This document shows positions 9,309 to 16,793 of a stretch of DNA of 64,000 bases, piece by piece. A model generated the notes under the pieces. That model saw nothing but the letters and a program-made list of their open reading frames with translations. It searched no databases and was not told where the DNA came from. Source of the stretch: CAWCFV01 sp963794995 (GTDB lineage: Bacteria; Actinomycetota; Actinomycetes; JACCUZ01); the NCBI GenBank assembly GCA_963794995.1, contig CAWCFV010000002.1, positions 1,922,001 to 1,986,000 of the forward strand, read 5' to 3'. The first letter of the stretch is position 1. Every line of letters begins with the position of its first letter. The translations under genes and the position numbers were made by a program.

Positions 9309-10682
9309 TCAGCCGGCGTCGACGCGTACGGCGTCGGCGGCCTTGCGCGCCGCGATGAGGACCGGGTCCCACACCGGGGAGAACGGCGGCGCGTAGCCGA
9401 GGTCCAGCGCCGAGACCTCCTCGACGTCCATCCGGTTCCACAGGGCGACCGCGAGCGTGTCGATCCGCTTCGCCGACCCCTCGAGCCCCACGATCTGCCC
9501 GCCGAGCAGTCGTCCGGTCCGGCGCTCGGCGACGAGCTTCACCGTGATCTTCGCCGCGTCGGGGAAGTAGCCGGACCGGGTCGTCGAGTCGACCGTGACC
9601 GCGAGCCACCGGAACCCGACCGCGTCGCAGTCGGCCTCGCGCAGGCCGGTACGGGCGATCTCCAGGTCGCAGACCTTGCTCACCGCCGTCCCGACGACGC
9701 CGGGGAAGGTCGCGTAGCCGCCACCGAGGTTGGTGCCGAGCACGCGGCCCTGCTTGTTGGCGTGGGTGCCGAGCGCCACGTGCACGCGGTTTCCGGAGAC
9801 GAGGTCCAGCGACTCGACGCAGTCACCGCCGGCCCAGACGCCGTCGCTGTCGAACACCCGCATCTGCAGGTCGGTGACCAGACCGCCCCAGCGGCCCAGG
9901 GTCAGACCGGCGTCCCGGGCCAGCGTCGTCTCCGGACCGACCCCCGTCCCGAGCACGACGAGGTCGGCGTCGAAGGTGCCGTCGTCGGTCGCCACGGCGC
10001 TCACCCGCCCGGCGTCGTCCGTGTCGAAGCCTTTCAGCGTCACCGACGTCCGTACCTCGATGCCCATCCGCTCCATCGCCTCGTGCACCAGCGCGCCCAT
10101 GTCCGGGTCGAGGGTCGCCATCGGCTCCCTGGACCGGGTGAGCACCGTGACCGACAAGCCGCGGTTGACCATGGCCTCGGCCATCTCGATGCCGATGTAG
10201 CCGCCACCGACGACCACGGCCCGGCGCGGCGCGCGGGACTTCAGCTCGTCGAGCAGCCGCTCACCGTCGTCGAGCGTCTGCACCCCGTGGATGCCCTCGG
10301 CGTCGACGCCGGGCACGTCGGGCCGGCGCGGCCGGGCGCCGGTGGCCAGGACGAGCTGGTCGAAGCCGAGCCGGTAGGTCGAGCCCGCGTCGTGGTCGCG
10401 GACCTCGACCTCGCGGCGGTCCAGGTCGAGCCCGGTCGCCTCCGAGCGCATCCGCAGGTCGATGCCGTTGGCGCGGTGCTCCGCGGCGGTCCGCGCGATC
10501 AGCTGCTCGACCGAGCCGACGTCACCGCCCACCCAGTACGGGATCCCGCAGGCCGAGTACGACGTGTGGTGACCGCGCTCGAGGGCGACGACCTCGAGGC
10601 CGTCGCCCCGCAGGCGCTTGGCCTGCGACGCGGCCGACATGCCGGCCGCGTCGGCACCCACCACGACCACCCGTTCGCTCAT
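9309..10682 (-). CDS. FAD-dependent pyridine nucleotide-disulfide oxidoreductase, CoA-disulfide-reductase-like
   Basis: This 457-residue flavoprotein starts with a dinucleotide-binding VVVGADAAG. The single redox Cys is in SYSACGIPYW near residue 44, the hallmark of CoA-disulfide reductase / NADH oxidase / persulfide reductase enzymes. A second Rossmann motif, VVVGGGYIGIEMAE (about 155), binds NAD(P)H. The FAD-binding VWAGGDCVES and a C-terminal dimerisation domain (RRTGRLLGGQIVG) complete the family order. Candidate roles are CoA-disulfide or CoA-persulfide reduction, or NAD(P)H oxidation. There is no rhodanese domain. TAGCCT lies six bases before the ATG at 10682. Confidence 0.85.
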   Translation of the reverse strand: MSERVVVVGADAAGMSAASQAKRLRGDGLEVVALERGHHTSYSACGIPYWVGGDVGSVEQLIARTAAEHRANGIDLRMRSEATGLDLDRREVEVRDHDAGSTYRLGFDQLVLATGARPRRPDVPGVDAEGIHGVQTLDDGERLLDELKSRAPRRAVVVGGGYIGIEMAEAMVNRGLSVTVLTRSREPMATLDPDMGALVHEAMERMGIEVRTSVTLKGFDTDDAGRVSAVATDDGTFDADLVVLGTGVGPETTLARDAGLTLGRWGGLVTDLQMRVFDSDGVWAGGDCVESLDLVSGNRVHVALGTHANKQGRVLGTNLGGGYATFPGVVGTAVSKVCDLEIARTGLREADCDAVGFRWLAVTVDSTTRSGYFPDAAKITVKLVAERRTGRLLGGQIVGLEGSAKRIDTLAVALWNRMDVEEVSALDLGYAPPFSPVWDPVLIAARKAADAVRVDAG

Positions 10683-10688
10683 GGCGTG

Positions 10689-10694
10689 AGGCTA
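10689..10694 (-). promoter_or_regulatory. -10 element, leaderless promoter of the CoADR-like gene
   Basis: TAGCCT on the minus strand, then six bases, then the ATG at 10682. Confidence 0.6.
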
Positions 10695-10757
10695 CGTGCC
10701 GCGGGGTGCGCCCGGCCTCGACCAGGCCGTGCGCCACACCCCTGCCGACGGCAGAGG

Positions 10758-11600
10758 TCAGGGCCGCCAGATCCAGGGCGTGGTGGAGGTCAGGGTGCGC
10801 ATGCCGAGCCGCTCGAGGATCGGCCGGCTGTCGGGTGACGCGTCGACCTGCAGGTACCTGAAGCCGCGGGCGGCCGCCTCGTCCGCCCGGCGCGCGACGA
10901 GCGCCTTGTAGATCCCGCGGCCGCGGTACTCCGCCAGCGTGGCACCGCCCCAGAGGGAGACGAAGTCGGTGCCGCGGTGGAAGTTGGCCCGGGCGGCGCA
11001 GACGACGGTGCCGTCCCCGGCGACGGCCAACCACATGGACGTCCCCTCGGGGTCCGCGGCGATCGCGGCCGCGACCGAGCTGCTCGCGCCGTCCCAGTCC
11101 TCGTCCCACACGGCGCGGTGCAGGTCGGCGATCCCCCGCCAGTCGGCCGCCGCAGCCTCGGGGTCGGTGCCCAGCCGCCGTACGGTGACGCCGTCGGGCC
11201 GAGGCGCCGGCGCGAGCCGGTCGCGCACGACCGCGACCTCCCCGACCAGCAGGGCCTCCTCCTCCTCGGGCTCGAAACCGTGCGCCCGGAGGCGGTCGGC
11301 CAGGTCGGCGGGCCGGTCGTACCCGTAGTGCTTCCACTCGAACTCGCGCCCGCGGCGGCCGAAGTGCGCGACGGCCGCCTCGACGGCGGCGTCGGCGTTC
11401 GCCTCGTCGAGGTCGCACCAGAAGACGCCGCCGCCCCAGGACGCGCCCTCGCCGTCCGGGGTCAGCATCAGGACCGGCGCCGGCTCGTCGACCATCGCGA
11501 CGGTCAAGCCGGGCACCGGGTCCTCGGACCGGCGGATCTGGCGGTCGAAGGCCGCGAGCAGCTCCGCGTCGGGCAGCGCGCGGGCCGCGTCGTCGGTCAT
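10758..11600 (-). CDS. GNAT-family N-acetyltransferase
   Basis: This 280-residue protein has a C-terminal GNAT domain. The acetyl-CoA-binding signature AEYRGRGIYKALVARR (R-G-x-G) lies near residue 230, and the closing strand YLQVDASPDSRPILERLGM is typical. The N-terminal half looks like a degenerate second GNAT repeat. The acceptor substrate is unknown. The ATG at 11600 is supported by TAGGGT seven bases upstream. It is followed, toward fba, by the CoADR-like gene with its own promoter. Confidence 0.82.
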   Translation of the reverse strand: MTDDAARALPDAELLAAFDRQIRRSEDPVPGLTVAMVDEPAPVLMLTPDGEGASWGGGVFWCDLDEANADAAVEAAVAHFGRRGREFEWKHYGYDRPADLADRLRAHGFEPEEEEALLVGEVAVVRDRLAPAPRPDGVTVRRLGTDPEAAAADWRGIADLHRAVWDEDWDGASSSVAAAIAADPEGTSMWLAVAGDGTVVCAARANFHRGTDFVSLWGGATLAEYRGRGIYKALVARRADEAAARGFRYLQVDASPDSRPILERLGMRTLTSTTPWIWRP

Positions 11601-11607
11601 GCCGCCG

Positions 11608-11613
11608 ACCCTA
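11608..11613 (-). promoter_or_regulatory. -10 element, leaderless promoter of the GNAT gene
   Basis: TAGGGT on the minus strand, then seven bases, then the ATG at 11600. Confidence 0.6.
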
Positions 11614-11653
11614 GGCACCCCTCGACGCCCCCGCACCGTCGTACCCGCGTGGC

Positions 11654-11745
11654 GGATTCGACCACGTGTGGTGGGCCCTGGCCCACGACAACAGGCTGCG
11701 CCGCCTGTTGCGGTGTGCCCTGGCCTACCTCACGTGGTCGAATCC
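11654..11745. repeat. Palindromic element family 1, copy C (complete)
   Basis: This is the only copy in the window with both outer arms. The arm GGATTCGACCACGTG (11654 on) is mirrored by CACGTGGTCGAATCC ending at 11745, with the core AACAGGC / GCCTGTT around a 6-base centre. The right 42 bases differ from those of copy B at one position; the left arm has several changes. It lies between the GNAT gene start and the TrmH gene stop, and its RNA would fold into one long hairpin. Confidence 0.85.
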
Positions 11746-11777
11746 GGGCGGCGGGGCGGGGCGGGGGCGGGGCGGGG

Positions 11778-12389
11778 TCAGAGGGGGTGGCCAAGGACGT
11801 GCTGGCGGACCCAGGCGTGCATGGCGACGGCGGCGGCGGCACCGGCGTTGATCGAGCGGGTCGAGCCGAACTGCGCCACCGACACGACGAGGGACGCGTG
11901 GGCCCGGGCCGGCTCGGACAGGCCCGGCCCCTCCTGCCCGAACAGCAGGACGCACGCACGGGGCAGCCGGGTCGACTCGAGCGGGACCGACCCCGGCAGG
12001 TTGTCGACCCCGACGACCGGGAGCCCCTCGCCTGCCGCCCATGCGACCAGGGCCTCGATCCCCTCGTGGTGGCGGACGTGCTGGTAGCGGTCGGTCACCA
12101 TCGCGCCGCGGCGGTTCCATCGGCGAAGGCCGACGACGTGCACCTCGCGGGCGAGGAACGCGTTGGCGGTGCGCACCACCGAGCCGATGTTGAAGTCGTG
12201 CTGCCAGTTCTCCACCGCGACGTGGAAGTCGTGGCGGCGTCCGTCGAGGTCGGCGACCACCGCGTCGAGGCGCCAGTACCGGTAGCGGTCGACGACGTTG
12301 CGGCGGTCGCCGTGGGCGAGCAGGTCCGGGTCGTAGCGCGGGTCGTCGGGCCAGGGTCCCGGCCACGGTCCGACCCCGACCTCGTCCAC
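11778..12389 (-). CDS. TrmH/SpoU-family RNA 2'-O-methyltransferase
   Basis: This 203-residue SPOUT methyltransferase has the three family motifs. NIGSVVRTANAF is motif 1, with the conserved Asn and Arg. LLFGQEGPGLSE is motif 2. GSTRSINAGAAAAVAMHAW is motif 3, part of the knotted SAM site. It probably methylates a ribose in tRNA or rRNA; there is no N-terminal substrate-binding domain, so the target is open. The start is the GTG at 12389, with TAGGGT eight bases upstream. An M. tuberculosis homologue sits next to pyrE (Rv0380c, from memory), in keeping with the conserved neighbourhood. It is divergent from the first DedA gene. Confidence 0.88.
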   Translation of the reverse strand: MDEVGVGPWPGPWPDDPRYDPDLLAHGDRRNVVDRYRYWRLDAVVADLDGRRHDFHVAVENWQHDFNIGSVVRTANAFLAREVHVVGLRRWNRRGAMVTDRYQHVRHHEGIEALVAWAAGEGLPVVGVDNLPGSVPLESTRLPRACVLLFGQEGPGLSEPARAHASLVVSVAQFGSTRSINAGAAAAVAMHAWVRQHVLGHPL

Positions 12390-12397
12390 ACCGGCAG

Positions 12398-12403
12398 ACC
12401 CTA
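12398..12403 (-). promoter_or_regulatory. -10 element, leaderless promoter of the TrmH gene
   Basis: TAGGGT on the minus strand, then eight bases, then the GTG at 12389. It is back to back with the promoter of the first dedA gene. Confidence 0.6.
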
Positions 12404-12458
12404 GGCCGTGGTCCGCGGGACCGGACCGGTGGCGACCCGGGCGCCGGGGGAGGCGACC

Positions 12459-12464
12459 TAGGCT
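12459..12464 (+). promoter_or_regulatory. -10 element, leaderless promoter of dedA copy 1
   Basis: TAGGCT, then CCCTGGG, then the GTG at 12472. Confidence 0.65.
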
Positions 12465-12471
12465 CCCTGGG

Positions 12472-13140
12472 GTGCCCCAGCCCATCGGCGACGCCGTCAC
12501 CGCGCTCGCCACCGCCCTGGACGTCCTGCCCGACCTGACCCCCGAGCTGGACACGCTGACGGCGGCAGCGGTCTACGCCGTCGTCTTCTCGTTCGTGTTC
12601 GCCGAGTCCGGCCTGCTGATCGGGTTCTTCCTGCCCGGCGACACGATCCTGTTCGGCGCGGGGCTGGTGTCCGGGCAGCCGGGGTCGGGCGTCTCGATCG
12701 CCGTCCTTGCCACCGGTGCGTTCGTCGCCGCGGTGTCGGGTGACTCGGTCGGCTACGCGTTCGGCTCGCGGCTGGGCCGGTCCTGGCTCGAGCGCCGGGT
12801 CGCCCGCGGTCGGTTCGACCCGCGGCACCTGGCTCGCGCCGAGCGCTTCTACGCGCGCTGGGGCTGGTGGGCCGTGGTGGCAGCGCGCTGGATCCCGTGG
12901 GTGCGCACCTTCACACCGATCCTCGCCGGCACCAGCCGGATGCCGTACGCCCGCTTCCTCTCGGCCAACGTCGTGGGTGCCCTCGCCTGGGCCGTCGGCC
13001 TGACGGTGCTCGGGAACCTCGCCGCGTCCCAGCCGGCGCTGCGGCACGCGTCGTACGCCGTGGCCGGGGTGTTCGTGGCCGGTTCCCTGGTCCTCGGTGT
13101 CGCGGGCTGGGTCCGCCGACGACGCGCGCCCGGGCAGTAG
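12472..13140 (+). CDS. DedA-family membrane protein (copy 1)
   Basis: This 222-residue integral membrane protein carries both DedA signatures. FAESGLLIGFFLPGD near residue 43 contains the membrane-embedded acidic residues, and ARWIPWVRTFTPILAG near residue 140 contains the conserved arginines. Four to five hydrophobic stretches are visible. DedA proteins include undecaprenyl-phosphate and phospholipid translocases needed for envelope homeostasis and pH or drug tolerance. The start is the GTG at 12472, with a TAGGCT leaderless promoter. A RodZ-C-like gene begins 9 bases after the stop, and a second DedA gene follows that. Confidence 0.88.
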   Translation: MPQPIGDAVTALATALDVLPDLTPELDTLTAAAVYAVVFSFVFAESGLLIGFFLPGDTILFGAGLVSGQPGSGVSIAVLATGAFVAAVSGDSVGYAFGSRLGRSWLERRVARGRFDPRHLARAERFYARWGWWAVVAARWIPWVRTFTPILAGTSRMPYARFLSANVVGALAWAVGLTVLGNLAASQPALRHASYAVAGVFVAGSLVLGVAGWVRRRRAPGQ

Positions 13141-13143
13141 CGT
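13138..13143 (+). promoter_or_regulatory. -10 element built on the dedA1 stop codon
   Basis: TAGCGT begins with the TAG stop of the upstream dedA gene (13138-13140) and ends six bases before the GTG at 13150. One trinucleotide therefore appears to serve as stop codon and promoter. Confidence 0.5.
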
Positions 13144-13149
13144 CGGACC

Positions 13150-13683
13150 GTGGGGCGACACACCAGCCCCGGCACCGGGACCCCGGAGCCGGACCGCGGC
13201 TTCTGGGTGCGCGTCGCCACGGCCGGCGTCGTGGTGCTCCTCGCCGGCGGGTACGTCGCGCTCCGGGTGACCGGTGGCGACGACGACGGCACCGTCGCGA
13301 CCGCCGGCGCGACGCCCACGGCGTCCCGCACCGCCGGCTCCGCGACGAGCAGCTCCCCCAGCCCGAGCCCCAGCGGCAGCACGGCCGCCGCGTCCGCGTC
13401 CCCCTCCGGCTCCGCGCCGCCCACGCCCGCGCCGACCACGAGCGGACGCCCGCCGACCCTCTCGTTCACGGTGAAGTACCCGGCCTACATCACGATCCGG
13501 GTGCCGGGCGGGGTCACCCTGGCCTCCGAGGTGTTCCCGAAGGGCGCGACGAAGTCCTACGACAAGAAGGTGCTCGAGGTCGTCAACGGGCGCCCGGACG
13601 CCGTGCGCTTCGTGGTCAACGGCAAGCCGCGCAAGCCCGGACCGTCGGGCCAGACGGAGGTCTTCACCGTCCGCCGCCGCTAG
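13150..13683 (+). CDS. Single-pass membrane protein with RodZ C-terminal-like (DUF4115) domain
   Basis: This 177-residue protein has a short cytoplasmic N-terminus and one transmembrane helix (about residues 20-38, VRVATAGVVVLLAGGYVALR). A long Ser/Ala/Pro/Thr linker (about 45-100) follows, then a beta-rich domain from TLSFTVKYPAYITIRVPG to the end. That domain resembles the extracytoplasmic DUF4115 domain of the cell-shape protein RodZ. It lacks the RodZ N-terminal helix-turn-helix, so it is not a full RodZ. Its position between two DedA genes suggests an envelope role, by inference only. Confidence 0.7.
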   Translation: MGRHTSPGTGTPEPDRGFWVRVATAGVVVLLAGGYVALRVTGGDDDGTVATAGATPTASRTAGSATSSSPSPSPSGSTAAASASPSGSAPPTPAPTTSGRPPTLSFTVKYPAYITIRVPGGVTLASEVFPKGATKSYDKKVLEVVNGRPDAVRFVVNGKPRKPGPSGQTEVFTVRRR

Positions 13684-13722
13684 GCGCGCCCCGTCGCCCG
13701 TTCTTGTCGGCCGGTCGATGGG

Positions 13723-13728
13723 TAGCCT
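13723..13728 (+). promoter_or_regulatory. -10 element, leaderless promoter of dedA copy 2
   Basis: TAGCCT, then CGGGGCC, then the GTG at 13736. Confidence 0.6.
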
Positions 13729-13735
13729 CGGGGCC

Positions 13736-14449
13736 GTGGAGACCGTCAACGCGCTGGGCCCGAGCTGGCTGGATCCCGACCACCTGATCCGGACCTTCGG
13801 TCTCCTCGGGATCCTGGCGATCGTCTTCGCGGAGTCCGGGCTGCTGGTGGGCTTCTTCCTCCCCGGTGACTCGCTGCTGTTCACCGCGGGCCTGCTCGTC
13901 GCGACCACCAGCCTGCTGCCACCGCTGTGGCTCGTGGTCTCGCTCGTGGTGGTGGCCGCCGTCGCCGGCGACCAGGTCGGCTACCTCATCGGCAAGAAGG
14001 CCGGGCCCAAGGTCTTCCAGCGTCCGGAGTCGCGGCTGTTCAAGCCGGAGTACGTGGACAAGGCCTACGGGTTCTTCGACAAGTACGGCGGGCGGGCGAT
14101 CATCCTGGCGCGGTTCGTCCCGATCGTGCGCACCTTCACCCCGGTCGTCGCCGGCGTCAGCGCGATGCACTACCGCACGTTCGTGGCGTACAACGTGATC
14201 GGCGGCCTGCTCTGGGGCGTCGGGGTCACGGTGCTGGGCTACTTCCTCGGCCAGGTCGACTTCGTCGCGGCGAACATCGAGTTCATCCTGATCGGGATCG
14301 TCATCGCCTCCGTCGTCCCGATCGCCGTCGAGCTGCTGCGCGCGCGCCGGCGCACGGGCGCTGCGCGGGGCACCGAGCCCGGCGACTCCCCGTACGACGA
14401 GCAGGACGAGCGCGACGCCGTGGCCGACCGCCTGCGCGACGAGGGCTGA
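13736..14449 (+). CDS. DedA-family membrane protein (copy 2)
   Basis: This 237-residue DedA protein has FAESGLLVGFFLPGD (about residue 30) and ILARFVPIVRTFTPVVAG (about 123), the two family signatures. Additional hydrophobic helices flank them, and an acidic tail (DEQDERDAVADRLRDEG) closes the protein. It is clearly diverged from copy 1 rather than a recent duplicate. A lipid-carrier or phospholipid translocase role is likely. The GTG at 13736 has TAGCCT seven bases upstream; an in-frame ATG at 13718 lies before that element and is less likely. It is convergent with lemA. Confidence 0.88.
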   Translation: METVNALGPSWLDPDHLIRTFGLLGILAIVFAESGLLVGFFLPGDSLLFTAGLLVATTSLLPPLWLVVSLVVVAAVAGDQVGYLIGKKAGPKVFQRPESRLFKPEYVDKAYGFFDKYGGRAIILARFVPIVRTFTPVVAGVSAMHYRTFVAYNVIGGLLWGVGVTVLGYFLGQVDFVAANIEFILIGIVIASVVPIAVELLRARRRTGAARGTEPGDSPYDEQDERDAVADRLRDEG

Positions 14450-14461
14450 GACTGCCCGCCG

Positions 14462-15022
14462 TCAGGAGAAGTCGACGGACGGCGCGGCCCGCACGGCCTC
14501 GTCCTCGACCTCGAAGTACTCCTCCTTGTGGAAGCCGAAGGCACCGGCCACCAGGTTGGACGGGAACGCCTCGACCCGGGTGTTGAGGGCGCGCACGTTC
14601 GCGTTGTAGAAGCGCCGGCCGGCGGCGATCCGGTCCTCGGTCTCGGACAGCTCACGCTGCAGCTCGAGGAAGTTGGTGCTCGCCTTGAGCTCCGGGTAGG
14701 CCTCGGCGACGGCGAACAGCCGGCCCAGCGCCTGCCCGAGCAGGCCCTCCTGCCGTCCCTGTTCCGCGGGCGAGGACCCCGGAGCGGCCGCGGTGGCGCG
14801 CGCGGTCGTGACCGCCTCGAACACCTCGCGCTCGTGGGTCGCGTAGCCCTTGACCGTCTGGACGAGGTTGGGGATCAGGTCGTGGCGGCGCTTGAGCTCG
14901 ACGTCGATCTGGCGCCACGACTCCTGCACCAGGTTGCGCTGGGAGACGAAGCGGTTGTAGGCGACGACGACGTAGACCGCGAGGACCACGACCACTGCCA
15001 GGACGATCCACACGACGGTCAT
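14462..15022 (-). CDS. lemA: LemA family protein
   Basis: This 186-residue protein has one N-terminal transmembrane helix (residues 2-22, VVWIVLAVVVVLAVYVVV). An extended alpha-helical coiled domain follows with the family hallmarks NRFVSQRNLVQESWRQIDVELKRR (read as two adjacent segments), DLIPNLVQTVKGYA, and the C-terminal RRFYNANVRALNTRVEAFP. LemA proteins are found across bacteria and their function is unsettled. TAGGCT lies eight bases before the ATG at 15022. It lies just downstream of an uncharacterised membrane-anchored gene and pyrE. Confidence 0.9.
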   Translation of the reverse strand: MTVVWIVLAVVVVLAVYVVVAYNRFVSQRNLVQESWRQIDVELKRRHDLIPNLVQTVKGYATHEREVFEAVTTARATAAAPGSSPAEQGRQEGLLGQALGRLFAVAEAYPELKASTNFLELQRELSETEDRIAAGRRFYNANVRALNTRVEAFPSNLVAGAFGFHKEEYFEVEDEAVRAAPSVDFS

Positions 15023-15030
15023 GGACCGCG

Positions 15031-15036
15031 AGCCTA
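15031..15036 (-). promoter_or_regulatory. -10 element, leaderless promoter of lemA
   Basis: TAGGCT on the minus strand, then CGCGGTCC, then the ATG at 15022. lemA can thus be transcribed independently of the upstream pyrE unit. Confidence 0.6.
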
Positions 15037-15063
15037 GGGACGCCGCGCCGAGTTGTCAGGTCG

Positions 15064-15744
15064 CTACGCCGGGCCGCCGTGGTCCTTCCAGACGAACGAC
15101 GGGACGCCGGCGTGCACCCGGGCGAGGACGGCACAGGTCCGGACCACCTCGGCGGGGTCCAGCCTGCCCTCGGAGAAGCCCACCAGGTCGTTGCCGCAGG
15201 TGCGCCAGCCCTCGGCCCGGACGGACAGGAGGTACTCCATGGTCCGAGGCGTCAGGACGTCGCTGGCCAGCTTCGGCGAGGCGGCCCGGACGCGGAACCT
15301 GCGGTTGAACGCCTCGCTCTCGAGGTCGATGTCCTGGACCAGGCCGACGGCGCCCGCAACCCGGTCGAAGGCCGACTCGGGCACGACCTCGACGTGCCCG
15401 AGATAGCCCTGCATGGGGACCACGGTGACCGCCCACCGGTGCGTGGTCGTGGTCCGGTTGCCCTTCGAGTCGGTCGAGTGCGTCTGGTAGGTGTAGTCGA
15501 ACGCCGTGAACGGCCGCCCCGACTCGGTGCCGGACAGCACGTTGCGGGCCCGCTGGTGGTCACCCTTCCCGAAGGGCGTGCCCGGCCACCGGGTGACCAG
15601 GGCCGGGACCTCGGCGGTCAGCGACCAGCCCCGGGCCAGGGCAAACTGCATCAGTCGCTGGCGCCGCTTCTGCTCCAGCACGAAGCCGACCACCAGCACG
15701 GTGACGGCGAGCGCGACGAACAGGACCAGCAGCAGGGCGTCCAT
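15064..15744 (-). CDS. Membrane-anchored protein of unknown function
   Basis: This 226-residue protein begins with a transmembrane helix (residues 3-23, LLLVLFVALAVTVLVVGFVL) and a basic KRRQR stop-transfer. A soluble domain follows with paired aromatic/beta segments (FTAFDYTYQTHST, THRWAVTVVPM) and a C-terminal helical part. I do not recognise a named family with certainty. It begins 11 bases after the pyrE stop without a good ribosome-binding site, so it is probably translated by coupling with pyrE. The lemA gene downstream has its own promoter. Confidence 0.7.
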   Translation of the reverse strand: MDALLLVLFVALAVTVLVVGFVLEQKRRQRLMQFALARGWSLTAEVPALVTRWPGTPFGKGDHQRARNVLSGTESGRPFTAFDYTYQTHSTDSKGNRTTTTHRWAVTVVPMQGYLGHVEVVPESAFDRVAGAVGLVQDIDLESEAFNRRFRVRAASPKLASDVLTPRTMEYLLSVRAEGWRTCGNDLVGFSEGRLDPAEVVRTCAVLARVHAGVPSFVWKDHGGPA

Positions 15745-15755
15745 CGGCCGGCCGG

Positions 15756-16292
15756 TCAGTCGAGGCCGAGGTCGGCCGGCTGGTAGGCCGCCCGGTAGGT
15801 GAGGCCCTCGGCCTCGACCTTCCCGGCGGCGCCGCGCTCGACGATGACCGCCACGCCGACGACCTCGGCACCGGCCTCGCGCAGGGCCTGGACCGCGGTC
15901 AGCACCGAGCCGCCGGTCGTCGAGGTGTCCTCGACGGCGAGCACCCGCCGGCCCGCGACGTCCGGGCCCTCGATGCGCCGCTGCAGTCCGTGCGCCTTGC
16001 CCTCCTTGCGCACGACGAAGGCGTCCAGAGCCCGGCCGCGGGCCGCCGCGGCGTGCAGCATGGCCGTCGCCACCGGGTCGGCCCCGAGGGTGAGACCGCC
16101 GACGGCGTCGTAGTCGAGGTCGTCGGTCAGGTCGAGCATCACCTGCCCGACCAGCGGAGCCGCGGTGGCGTCCAGCGTGATGCGCCGGAGGTCGACGTAG
16201 TAGTCGGCCTCACGCCCCGAGGAGAGCACGACCCGGCCGTGCACGACCGCCTTGTCGGTGATCTGGGCCAGCAGGTCGTCGCGCGCGCTCAT
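15756..16292 (-). CDS. pyrE: Orotate phosphoribosyltransferase
   Basis: PyrE transfers orotate to PRPP, giving OMP in de novo pyrimidine synthesis. The 178-residue length and the PRPP-binding motif VLAVEDTSTTGGS (about residue 118) identify it. The N-terminal SSGREADYYVDLRR and the flexible loop RKEGKAHGLQRRIEG (catalytic Lys/His) are present. The ATG at 16292 is preceded by TAGCAT at eight bases. pyrE next to a TrmH-type gene and near clpB is also seen in M. tuberculosis (from memory). Confidence 0.95.
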   Translation of the reverse strand: MSARDDLLAQITDKAVVHGRVVLSSGREADYYVDLRRITLDATAAPLVGQVMLDLTDDLDYDAVGGLTLGADPVATAMLHAAAARGRALDAFVVRKEGKAHGLQRRIEGPDVAGRRVLAVEDTSTTGGSVLTAVQALREAGAEVVGVAVIVERGAAGKVEAEGLTYRAAYQPADLGLD

Positions 16293-16300
16293 GGTCGCCG

Positions 16301-16306
16301 ATGCTA
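16301..16306 (-). promoter_or_regulatory. -10 element, leaderless promoter of pyrE
   Basis: TAGCAT on the minus strand, then CGGCGACC, then the ATG at 16292. Confidence 0.55.
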
Positions 16307-16363
16307 GGACAGTGGGGGACGCCGACCGCCGGTCGCCGCGCCACCGGGCCCCCGAGGAGCCGC

Positions 16364-16786
16364 ATGCCGACCCACGACCGTCTCACCGCACCCGACGGGC
16401 TCGCGCCGGGGAACGGCTACTCGCACGCGGTCGTGGCCACCGGCCGCACGGCGTACGTCTCGGGGCAGGTCGCGCTGGACGCCGCGGGCGGGCTCGTCGG
16501 CGGGGACGACGTCGGTGCGCAGGCCGCACAGTGCCTCGCCAACCTGGGCCGGGTGCTCGCCGGCCTGGGTGCCACCTGGGCCGACGTGGCCAAGCTCGGC
16601 TGGTACCTGCTGGACGCCGGGCAGGTGCAGGCGGTGCGCGAGGCACGGGACGCCGTGCTGAGGCCGGAGCTGGGCGAGGCGCCGAACCCGGCCAGCACGC
16701 TCGTGCAGGTCGCCGCGCTGGTCCGGCCCGACCTGCTCGTCGAGGTCGACGCCGTGGTGGCGCTGCCCGGGCCGTGGCCGGGCTGA
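16364..16786 (+). CDS. RidA/YjgF-family protein
   Basis: This 140-residue protein belongs to the RidA (reactive intermediate deaminase) superfamily. It has the opening segment APGNGYSHAVVATGRTAYVSGQVALDAAG (read in pieces), the NLGRVLAGLGATWADVAKLGWY helix region and the closing NPASTLVQVAALVRPDLLVEVDAV. Canonical RidA hydrolyses enamine/imine intermediates from PLP enzymes. The catalytic Arg of the archetype is not obvious; the corresponding 'PASTLV' carries no Arg, so this may be one of the Rid subfamilies lacking that activity. GAGGAG precedes the ATG at 16364. The alpha/beta hydrolase gene follows after 7 bases. Confidence 0.82.
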   Translation: MPTHDRLTAPDGLAPGNGYSHAVVATGRTAYVSGQVALDAAGGLVGGDDVGAQAAQCLANLGRVLAGLGATWADVAKLGWYLLDAGQVQAVREARDAVLRPELGEAPNPASTLVQVAALVRPDLLVEVDAVVALPGPWPG

Positions 16787-16793
16787 CGGCCGG

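Noticed and set aside
13718..13736. ATG at 13718 as start of dedA copy 2
   Set aside because: The TAGCCT promoter element lies downstream of it, and no ribosome-binding site precedes it.
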